Assembly (NCBI GenBank): GCA_031275955.1
Contig: JAISNZ010000250.1
Location: 1 to 10,853, forward strand
DNA: 10,853 nt
Reading direction: 5' to 3'
DNA from: Desulfovibrio sp.
Lineage (GTDB): Bacteria; Desulfobacterota; Desulfovibrionia; Desulfovibrionales; Desulfovibrionaceae
Positions 1-5,561 of the stretch are shown here, in pieces; within the stretch, counting starts at the first letter, position 1; every line of letters starts with the position of its first letter. Under the pieces are notes generated by a model. The model was not told the DNA's origin. It ran no database searches and was given only the letters and a program-made list of their open reading frames with translations. Both the position numbers and the translations under genes were made by a program.

Positions 1-46
1 GGGCCAGGGCCGCGGTGGCGAGAACCTGTTCTTTGCTGACGGACAT
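1..46 (-). CDS. gatC: Probable GatC, aspartyl/glutamyl-tRNA amidotransferase subunit C (N-terminal fragment)
   Basis: Only the first 15 codons lie in the window, reading from an ATG at 46-44 off the left edge. They translate to MSVSKEQVLATAALA, which resembles the start of GatC proteins (a short polar start, then a helix of the type 'V..(V/A)A.LA(R/K)L'). A Shine-Dalgarno sequence, GGGAG, lies about 6 bases upstream on the minus strand, and a good promoter lies further upstream (128-156). GatC is a small subunit that stabilises the GatA-GatB complex in tRNA-dependent Gln/Asn formation. The nearby gatB, on the opposite strand, supports the assignment, since the three subunits work as one enzyme. 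Fifteen residues cannot prove a family, so the call rests on the N-terminal resemblance plus context. It could be another small protein. The gene presumably continues into gatA beyond the edge. Confidence 0.55.
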   Translation of the reverse strand, partial: MSVSKEQVLATAALA

Positions 47-87
47 GGGTGTCTCCCGGATCAAGCGTGTCAAGCGCGCCAAGGCGT

Positions 88-130
88 GGGAACCCACTGG
101 CGCGGGAACCCACTGGCGCGGGAACCCACT
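88..130. repeat. 16-base tandem repeat, about 2.7 copies
   Basis: The unit GGGAACCCACTGGCGC occurs at 88-103 and 104-119, with a partial third copy (GGGAACCCACT) at 120-130. The copies are identical over the shared length. Each unit contains GGG-AA-CCC, a short inverted repeat. The third copy runs into the -10 box of the minus-strand promoter, so most of the array would be transcribed as part of the gatC 5' leader. A shorter imperfect duplication, TCAAGCGTG/TCAAGCGCG, adjoins it at 61-78. Confidence 0.9.
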
Positions 131-156
131 ATAGCCCGGCGCGTCCTGGTTCGCAA
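128..156 (-). promoter_or_regulatory. Predicted sigma70-type promoter for the minus-strand gatC gene
   Basis: Read on the minus strand, TTGCGA (156-151) is followed after exactly 17 bases by TATAGT (133-128). This is a near-consensus -35/-10 pair with ideal spacing. Transcription would begin around 121-122 and give a leader of about 75 bases that includes most of the 16-base tandem repeats before the ATG at 46. This is prediction from sequence only. Confidence 0.65.
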
Positions 157-168
157 CGGAAAAGAGCA

Positions 169-198
169 TTGACGCCCCCTGTTTCGGGGGCATATACT
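169..198 (+). promoter_or_regulatory. Predicted sigma70-type promoter for the hydrolase-gatB operon
   Basis: TTGACG (169-174) and TATACT (193-198) are separated by 18 bases, giving a strong match to the sigma70 consensus. Transcription would start near 205, leaving a leader of about 35 bases before the ATG at 240. Its -35 box is only 12 bases from the -35 box of the opposite-facing gatC promoter, so the two promoters stand back to back. The spacer contains an inverted repeat, described separately. Confidence 0.7.
174..191. promoter_or_regulatory. Inverted repeat inside the -35/-10 spacer (candidate operator)
   Basis: GCCCCC (174-179) and GGGGGC (186-191) form perfect 6-base arms around TGTTTC. 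The repeat begins on the last base of the -35 box and ends one base before the -10 box region, so it fills the promoter spacer. A protein binding here could block or reshape the promoter. It lies upstream of the predicted transcription start, so it would not be part of the mRNA and is not an attenuator. No regulator is known from this sequence. Confidence 0.45.
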
Positions 199-239
199 AT
201 CTTTCGGGGCAGGGAGAAGGAAGGGCACGGAGCAAGGGC

Positions 240-884
240 ATGCGTCTTGTCTGTCTGGGAGATTCCATATGCGCCGGTTACGGCCTGGCGCCGGGAGCCG
301 GCTGGGTGGCTCTGCTGGCCGGGCGGCTGGCTGTTGACTTTCCCGATCTTGCCGTCGCCAATGCCGGCGTCAGCGGCGAGATCGCGCAGGAGGGCCTGGC
401 CCGTCTGTCCCGGGCCCTGGGTTCCGGAGCGCCGGATCTGCTTTACGTCCAGTTCGGACTCAATGACGCCGCCATGGGCATTGCCGTCCCCGACTATCTG
501 CGGGTCATGCGGGAGATAACGCGGCGGTCTCTGCAAAGCGGGGCGCGCGCCGTGCTGGTGGGCAACAACCATCCGGTCTGCGTGCATGAAGGCTGGGATC
601 TGCCCGGCGTCGATCTGTACCGGCGGAATGTGCGCGCCCTGAACGAGGGGCTGCGGCAGGAGTTTTCCCCCCTGCCCGCGCCGGTTTTTTTCGCGGATGT
701 GGAGCGTCTGTGCGAATCCCTGGGCGAAGGGCGGGAGTTGGCCGCCATACTCCAATACGACGGGGTGCATTTGAGCGAAGAAGGCAACAGGGCCTATGCC
801 CGTCTGCTCTACCCCCTGTTCCTGGAGCGCTTGCGGGCCTTGCGGCAGGCCGCGCCCGAAGGAGGGGATCGTGCTGTCCTATGA
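240..884 (+). CDS. Cytoplasmic SGNH/GDSL-family hydrolase (esterase/lipase type)
   Basis: This 214-residue protein has the SGNH hydrolase blocks in order. Block I is LGDSICAGYG, with the nucleophile Ser9. Block II is NAGVSGE (41-47), with an oxyanion Gly. Block III is GLNDA (73-77), with oxyanion Asn75. Block V is DGVHLSEEGN (174-183), with the catalytic Asp174/His177 pair. The family includes TesA-type thioesterase/arylesterases and related acyl-ester hydrolases; the substrate cannot be read from sequence. The ATG at 240 is chosen because the GDS motif must lie within the first ~10 residues, and GGAG at 229-232 gives a ribosome site. No signal peptide or membrane segment precedes the GDS motif, so it should be cytoplasmic, unlike periplasmic TesA. 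A strong promoter lies just upstream. The gene overlaps gatB by 14 bases, so the two are probably translationally coupled. Confidence 0.9.
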   Translation: MRLVCLGDSICAGYGLAPGAGWVALLAGRLAVDFPDLAVANAGVSGEIAQEGLARLSRALGSGAPDLLYVQFGLNDAAMGIAVPDYLRVMREITRRSLQSGARAVLVGNNHPVCVHEGWDLPGVDLYRRNVRALNEGLRQEFSPLPAPVFFADVERLCESLGEGRELAAILQYDGVHLSEEGNRAYARLLYPLFLERLRALRQAAPEGGDRAVL

Positions 885-2298
885 GGCGGTCATCGGGCTG
901 GAGATTCACGTCCACCTGCTGACGGCCTCCAAGCTCTTTTGTTCCTGTCCCGCGACTTTCGGGGCGGAGCCCAACGAACAGGTCTGCGAGGTCTGCGCGG
1001 CCATGCCCGGGGCCTTGCCCAGACTGAACGAACGGGCTGTGGAACTGGCGGCCAGGGCCGGGCTGGCCCTGCACTGCGCGCTGAACGAGGTCTCGTTTTT
1101 TTCCCGCAAGAACTACTTTTATCCGGACCTGCCCAACGGCTATCAGACCTCCCAATATGTTCCCCCCATCTGCGAGGGCGGCTATCTGGAGGTGACGACG
1201 GGGGAGTCCACCCGGCGCATCGGCATCACCCGCATCCACATGGAGGATGACGCCGGAAAATGCCTGCACGGGCAGGCCGGTTCCACCCTGGTGGATTTGA
1301 ACCGGGCCGGCACTCCGCTCATCGAGATCGTCACGGAGCCGGATCTGCGCAGTTCGGAAGAAGCCGCGGCCTGTATGCGGCAGATTCACGCCCTTCTCGT
1401 TTACCTTGGGGTTACGGACGGCAACATGGAGGAGGGAAGCCTGCGCTGCGACGCCAATGTCTCCCTGCGGCCCAGGGGAGCAACGGTTTACGGCACCAGG
1501 GCGGAGATCAAGAACATCAATTCTTTCCGCAATGTCCAGCGGGCCATTGACTTTGAGATTGAACGCCAGGAAGCCCGCCTGAAAGATGGCGGGAGCATTG
1601 CGCAGGAAACGCGCCTTTTCGATGCCGCGCGCCAGGTCACCCTGGCCATGCGCGACAAGGAGGACGCCCACGATTACCGCTATTTTCCCACTCCCGATCT
1701 GCCGCCGGTCCTGGTTTCCGGAGAGCAAATCCGCCTCTGGCGGGAAAGTCTGCCGGAATTGCCCGCGGCCCGCGCCCGGCGCTTTGTGGAAAGCCTCGGC
1801 CTTTCCCGGGAGGAGGCGGCCATTCTGACCGTGGACAGGCCCACGGCAGATTATTTTGAGCAGGCCGCCGGCTTCGGCGGACAGCCCCGGCGCATCGCCA
1901 ACCTGATGGCGGGGGAATTGCTGCGCGAATGCGCCTCCAGTGGTCTTTCCCCCGACAAGGCCAAGATGACCCCGGATCACCTCTCCGAGCTTGCCCGGCT
2001 TATTGAGGACGGAGCCCTCAGCCCGCGCATGGCCCACGAAATTTTTCCGGATCTTTTCGCCTCCGGCATCTCTCCCGGGACATACATCAGGCAGCGCAAT
2101 CTAGCCCAACTTTCCGACGCCGGCGCGCTGGAGGCCGTTGTGGATGCCGTGCTGGCAGCCAATCCGGAGGAAGCGGCGGGCTACAGAGGCGGCAGGAGCA
2201 AACTCCTGTCCTTTTTCATCGGCCAGGTGATGAGCCGGACCAAGGGTCAGGCCAACCCCGCCCTGGCCAAGGATCTGCTGGTCAGGAAACTGGGGTAG
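871..2298 (+). CDS. gatB: Aspartyl/glutamyl-tRNA(Asn/Gln) amidotransferase subunit B
   Basis: GatB is the kinase and tRNA-binding subunit of GatCAB. It phosphorylates the side chain of misacylated Glu-tRNA(Gln) or Asp-tRNA(Asn) and channels ammonia from GatA to form the amide. The 475-residue length is normal for the family. Visible hallmarks are GLEIHVHL (9-16), Cys24/Cys26 and Cys39/Cys42 of the zinc-binding loop ending MPGALP, YPDLPNGYQ (84-92), IHMEDDAGK (122-130), PLIEIVTEPD (149-158), EEGSLRCDANVS (187-198) and HDYRYFPTPDLPP. His13, Glu125 and Glu152 fit the metal-binding site. The C-terminal ~145 residues are the helical YqeY/tail domain that grips the tRNA. The start is GTG at 871, preceded by GGAGG at 861-865. 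A longer in-frame ATG at 796 lies inside the hydrolase gene and adds 25 residues with no family support. gatA is not in the window. Confidence 0.97.
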   Translation: MLSYEAVIGLEIHVHLLTASKLFCSCPATFGAEPNEQVCEVCAAMPGALPRLNERAVELAARAGLALHCALNEVSFFSRKNYFYPDLPNGYQTSQYVPPICEGGYLEVTTGESTRRIGITRIHMEDDAGKCLHGQAGSTLVDLNRAGTPLIEIVTEPDLRSSEEAAACMRQIHALLVYLGVTDGNMEEGSLRCDANVSLRPRGATVYGTRAEIKNINSFRNVQRAIDFEIERQEARLKDGGSIAQETRLFDAARQVTLAMRDKEDAHDYRYFPTPDLPPVLVSGEQIRLWRESLPELPAARARRFVESLGLSREEAAILTVDRPTADYFEQAAGFGGQPRRIANLMAGELLRECASSGLSPDKAKMTPDHLSELARLIEDGALSPRMAHEIFPDLFASGISPGTYIRQRNLAQLSDAGALEAVVDAVLAANPEEAAGYRGGRSKLLSFFIGQVMSRTKGQANPALAKDLLVRKLG

Positions 2299-2364
2299 GG
2301 CCTTTTCCCTTTCCCGGGGCGGATGTTCCCCGCGGGTTCGGGGACACGGCGAGGCGGATGCGGC

Positions 2365-2739
2365 GTGGGCAGGTTTTTCCGGTACGCCCTTGTGGGTTGC
2401 GGCAACACGATGCTGCACTGGCTGTGTTTTGCCGGCCTGTGGCAGTTGACCCGTTCGCAGGCGCTCAGCAACCTTCTGGCCTTTACCCTCGCCGCGACCG
2501 TCTCCTTCCGGCTGAACGCGAAATTTACCTTCCGGATGCGGGGATCCGTCCGGCGGTACATCCTGTTCCTCGCGGGCATGGCGCTGATCAGCGGGCTGGC
2601 GGGCCTTGCCGGGGACATCTTCGCCCTGCGTCCGCTCGTTACCCTGATCGTCTCTTCCGGGACAAGCCTCGGGCTTGGCTTCCTGTACGCCTACGCCTGC
2701 GTTTTCCGGAAGGGCGGCCGGGATGCCCCGGATGACTGA
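2365..2739 (+). CDS. GtrA-like family four-helix membrane protein
   Basis: This small hydrophobic protein of 124 residues resembles the GtrA/DPMS-type family, whose members are thought to move undecaprenyl- or dolichyl-linked sugars across the membrane or assist partner glycosyltransferases. Four membrane segments can be seen at about 7-27, 33-50, 64-84 and 88-113. Family-typical features are the N-terminal RFFRYALVG, the Asn-x-x-(F/W)-x-F type stretch NAKFTF (51-56) after helix 2, and GFLYAYACVFR near the C-terminus. GTG at 2365 is preferred because GAGGCGG (2351-2357) lies 7 bases upstream and the family motif then begins at residue 3. An in-frame ATG at 2323 has no well-placed ribosome site and would add a Gly/Arg-rich, non-family stretch. 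GtrA genes often neighbour a GT2 glycosyltransferase, but none is adjacent here. The exact substrate is unknown. Confidence 0.82.
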   Translation: MGRFFRYALVGCGNTMLHWLCFAGLWQLTRSQALSNLLAFTLAATVSFRLNAKFTFRMRGSVRRYILFLAGMALISGLAGLAGDIFALRPLVTLIVSSGTSLGLGFLYAYACVFRKGGRDAPDD

Positions 2740-2906
2740 CGCGAATTTTCCGTGTTTCAGACCGTCAGGGAAATTTTGCTGAAGTCCTCGCGGCAAACAA
2801 ACAGCCGGCCCCGTAAACCTTGGGTCCGAAAACTTTGAAGGCCCCCGGAAGGAAATGCCCGCTTGCTGAAAGCGGTGATCATGGGTAAGGGAAAGACGAA
2901 CGCGGG

Positions 2907-3686
2907 ATGTCCGGCATGCGTGACTGGGTGGAAGGAAAACGGGAATTTCTTGAGCGGGATCTGGTGCGGGATTTTTTTCTTTTTGTCCGCGATTTGGAGG
3001 AACAGTTCCGGCGTTTCGAGGAGAGCGAAACCGTCTCCTTTCCCGCCCTGCACCACCTGGTGGGCGACAGCCTGAGCAAGGGACTGCTCTGGCGGGTCAA
3101 GGACAACGCCCACCTGCTCTTTCGCGCTTCCCCGGCCGTTGCCCCGGCGGGCCGCCTGCTTGACTGGACCCTGGGCTATATTTTCCATGAATCCTTGAAA
3201 CTCATGGAGGACGCCCGCTTGCGCCAGTCCTATATTCCCCGCCTGGCGGACTTTCAGGGAGAGGCGATTCCCGAGGCCCTGGCGGATTTGCTGGCGGGCT
3301 TTTCCTCCATCCGGATCCAGACGCGGGAAAGCGTTCAGCGCGAGGTGACGCGGCTGAAGAGGCTGATCTCGCTCACGCTTTCCTTATTGCCCCACTATTT
3401 CGCCGAGCGCCGGGACCACCGTCCACTGGCGCGTTTTCTTTATGATTACAATGAATTGGCGCGGGCTGTCCTCAAGGAGGAATATGCCTCTCTGCTGGCC
3501 GCCGTTTACGGGGACTGTCCCGAGGCGATGTACCGGGAGGCGGCGGAATCCCTTTTGCAGAGCGCGCGGCGCGACGAGGCCCTTGCCGCCCTGTCCGGGG
3601 CTTTGGCCTGTAACCCTTCCGGCCGCGAGGCCGAAACCTGCCGGCGGCGGCTGGAGGAAATTTCCGGCCCGGCGGCCGGTTGCTGA
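2907..3686 (+). CDS. Uncharacterised soluble alpha-helical protein
   Basis: I do not recognise this 259-residue protein and assign no function. It has no signal peptide or convincing membrane segment. It is rich in charged amphipathic helices: residues 5-40 (many Asp/Glu/Arg/Phe), 80-130 (containing DWTLGYIFHESLKLMED), and 137-200, a long helical stretch starting RIQTRESVQREVTRLKRL. Residues about 206-235 (AMYREAAESLLQSARRDEALAALSGALACNP) look like a single tetratricopeptide-type helix pair, hinting at a protein-protein interaction role. The ATG at 2907 has only a weak, distant ribosome site (AAGGGA, 2888-2893); a second in-frame ATG lies at 2916. Codon use matches the neighbours, so it is likely a real gene. 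Its stop codon lies inside the 20-base palindrome that precedes the synthase-Cache gene 60 bases downstream, so the two may be co-regulated. Confidence 0.78.
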   Translation: MSGMRDWVEGKREFLERDLVRDFFLFVRDLEEQFRRFEESETVSFPALHHLVGDSLSKGLLWRVKDNAHLLFRASPAVAPAGRLLDWTLGYIFHESLKLMEDARLRQSYIPRLADFQGEAIPEALADLLAGFSSIRIQTRESVQREVTRLKRLISLTLSLLPHYFAERRDHRPLARFLYDYNELARAVLKEEYASLLAAVYGDCPEAMYREAAESLLQSARRDEALAALSGALACNPSGREAETCRRRLEEISGPAAGC

Positions 3687-3702
3687 TTTCCGCGGAAATC
3701 AG
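3683..3702. promoter_or_regulatory. Perfect 20-base palindrome (candidate operator)
   Basis: The half-site CTGATTTCCG (3683-3692) is followed directly by its exact reverse complement CGGAAATCAG (3693-3702). Two more bases on each side (TT...AA) also match beyond one mismatched pair, giving 24 of 26 symmetrical positions. The palindrome overlaps the stop codon of the upstream gene and lies 44 bases before the ATG at 3747. There is no loop and no T-tract after it, so it looks more like a binding site for a dimeric regulator than an intrinsic terminator. I saw no clear -35/-10 pair beside it. Confidence 0.55.
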
Positions 3703-3746
3703 TAAACATCCTCTCTCAATCATCCGTAATTTGAAGGAGACTTTTC

Positions 3747-5561
3747 ATGGCCTTACTGCATCCCAGGAGAAATCCGGCCACCCGCAACCTGCAGGCGGCG
3801 GATCAGCCGGAACTGTTCCGGGATATCTACCCCTATTCCCGGATCAGCCGGGTCCCCTTTGACGGCATGTATGTGGAACCCAGGCCGGCCAGTCCCATGT
3901 TCATCACGGACACCTCCCTGCGGGACGGGCAGCAGGCGCATCCGCCCTATACGGTCAGGCAGATCGCCAGGATCTACGATCTCCTCTATGAATTGGGAGG
4001 CAGGAGCGGCCTTGTCCGCTCCTGCGAGTTTTTCCTCTATACGGACAAGGACAGGCGGGCCGTGGAGGAATGCCGTTCCCGGGGCTACGCCTTTCCCTAT
4101 CCCACGGGATGGATCCGGGCCCACAGGGAGGATCTTCGTCTGGCGCGGGACATGGAATTTTCGGAAGTGGGGATTCTCACCAGCGCCTCGGACTACCATA
4201 TCTATCTCAAACTCGGCTGGGACAGGAAAAAGGCCTTTGACAGCTATGTGGCCCTGATTGCCCAGGCCCTGGAGTGGGGCATCTCGCCGCGCTGTCATTT
4301 CGAGGATATCACCAGAGCCGACATCTATGGTTTCTGCGTGCCCCTGGCGGTAAAGCTCATGGATCTGTCCCAGCAGAGCGGCCTGCCCGTCAGGATCCGC
4401 CTGTGCGACACCCTGGGCTACGGGGTGCCCTATCCGGGAGCGGCCTTGCCGCGCTCGGTGCCGCGCCTGGTGCGGGCCTTCACCGATGAGGCCGGCGTCC
4501 CCGGGGAATGGCTGGAATGGCACGGACACAATGACTTCCACAAGGTGCTGGTCAACGCCACCACCGCCTGGCTCTACGGCTGTTCCGGGGTGAACGCCAC
4601 CCTGCTGGGCTTTGGCGAGCGCACCGGCAATACGCCTCTGGAGGCCCTGATCATAGAATACATTTCCCTCACCGGCGAGGACAGCGCGGCGAATACCCGC
4701 GTGATCAGCGAGGTTGTCCAGTTTTATGAAAAGGAACTGGGCCTGCGCGTCCCGGGAAACTATCCTTTCGCGGGCAAGGACTTTAACGCCACCAGCGCCG
4801 GCATCCATGTGGACGGCCTGTCCAAGAACGAGGAAATTTACAATATTTTCGACACCAAGACCATTCTGGGCCGGTCCGTGCCCATCATCATCAACGACAA
4901 GACAGGCCGCGCGGGAGTGGCATACTGGCTGAACCAGTATCTGGAACTCGGCGAGGAGGATCAGGTCAGCAAGTCCCATCCCGCCGTGGGCCAGATCTAC
5001 GCCCGCGTTCTGGCCGCCTACGAGACCGGGCGCCGGACGGCCATCTCCAACAAGGAAATGTTCGATCTGGCCAAGCGCTACCTGCCCGAGCTTGTCCCTT
5101 CGGAGCTGGAACGTCTGCGGGCAATGGCCAAACGCCTGTCCATGACGGTGGTAGGCAAACTGGCGGCGGACCACCTCATCCTGGGCGAGGGCAACGAGCA
5201 TTACCCCTGGATGCAGCCCTTCCTGCAGGATTATCCCTTCATCCAGTTTCTGCAGATCCTGGACCGCGAGGGACGGCTTCTGGCTTCGGCCATCGTGGAC
5301 CCGACCTATGCGGACCGCTACGCGAATCTTCCCCTGGGCTTCGACTTCTCCCAGCGCGACTGGTTCAAGGCCCCCATGCGGACCGGGAAGCTGTTTATCT
5401 CGGACTTTTACCGCTCCGCTTTCACCTATAAGCTGATCCTTACCGTGGCCGCCCCGGTGACGGACGATCAGGACGAAATTACCGGGATTATCGCCGCGGA
5501 TATTCTGCTGGAGGAACTGCTCCGGCAGCCGGAAGAACCGGGAGACGAGAGCGGATCATGA
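3747..5561 (+). CDS. Re-citrate/homocitrate synthase-like (HMGL-like TIM-barrel) enzyme with a C-terminal Cache/PAS-like domain
   Basis: This 604-residue protein has two parts. Residues about 50-310 form a DRE-TIM (HMGL-like) Claisen-condensing barrel: DTSLRDGQQ (55-63) with the catalytic Arg58/Asp59, CHFEDITR (183-190), metal-binding HGHND (259-263) and GFGERTGNTPLEAL (288-301). AGIHVDG (351-357) belongs to the following subdomain. The family uses acetyl-CoA and a 2-oxo acid; GILTSASDYHIYLKL and the overall pattern fit the Re-citrate synthase branch best, so oxaloacetate is the likely partner, but homocitrate or isopropylmalate-type activity is not excluded. Residues about 485-592 look like a Cache sensor domain: FLQILDREGRLLAS, SQRDWFKAPMRTGKLFISD, LILTVAAPVTD, IIAADILLEEL. 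No membrane segment exists, so the domain is cytoplasmic, an unusual place for Cache. AAGGAGA (3734-3740) fixes the start. The stop overlaps the next gene's ATG by 4 bases. Confidence 0.85.
   Translation: MALLHPRRNPATRNLQAADQPELFRDIYPYSRISRVPFDGMYVEPRPASPMFITDTSLRDGQQAHPPYTVRQIARIYDLLYELGGRSGLVRSCEFFLYTDKDRRAVEECRSRGYAFPYPTGWIRAHREDLRLARDMEFSEVGILTSASDYHIYLKLGWDRKKAFDSYVALIAQALEWGISPRCHFEDITRADIYGFCVPLAVKLMDLSQQSGLPVRIRLCDTLGYGVPYPGAALPRSVPRLVRAFTDEAGVPGEWLEWHGHNDFHKVLVNATTAWLYGCSGVNATLLGFGERTGNTPLEALIIEYISLTGEDSAANTRVISEVVQFYEKELGLRVPGNYPFAGKDFNATSAGIHVDGLSKNEEIYNIFDTKTILGRSVPIIINDKTGRAGVAYWLNQYLELGEEDQVSKSHPAVGQIYARVLAAYETGRRTAISNKEMFDLAKRYLPELVPSELERLRAMAKRLSMTVVGKLAADHLILGEGNEHYPWMQPFLQDYPFIQFLQILDREGRLLASAIVDPTYADRYANLPLGFDFSQRDWFKAPMRTGKLFISDFYRSAFTYKLILTVAAPVTDDQDEITGIIAADILLEELLRQPEEPGDESGS

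Noticed and set aside
88..130. 16-base repeats as a CRISPR array
   Set aside because: The copies are directly adjacent with no spacers and are too short, and no cas genes are present.
796..870. Upstream in-frame ATG as the gatB start
   Set aside because: The extra 25 residues overlap the hydrolase gene and have no family match. GTG at 871 has a good ribosome site and gives the normal length.
505..2037. Long minus-strand open frame (510 codons) opposite the hydrolase and gatB
   Set aside because: It is antisense to two genes with clear family motifs. Its translation is rich in Gly/Arg/Pro/Gln with no recognisable domain, as expected from third-position GC bias.
2740..2906. Gap between the GtrA-like gene and the 259-residue protein as a terminator or promoter region
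   Set aside because: Only a short imperfect inverted repeat (AATTTTCC with GGAAATTT) and no convincing -35/-10 pair were found.
3753..5201. Minus-strand open frame (482 codons) opposite the synthase-Cache gene
   Set aside because: It is the mirror of a strongly motif-supported gene, with no domain, and no ribosome site was identified.
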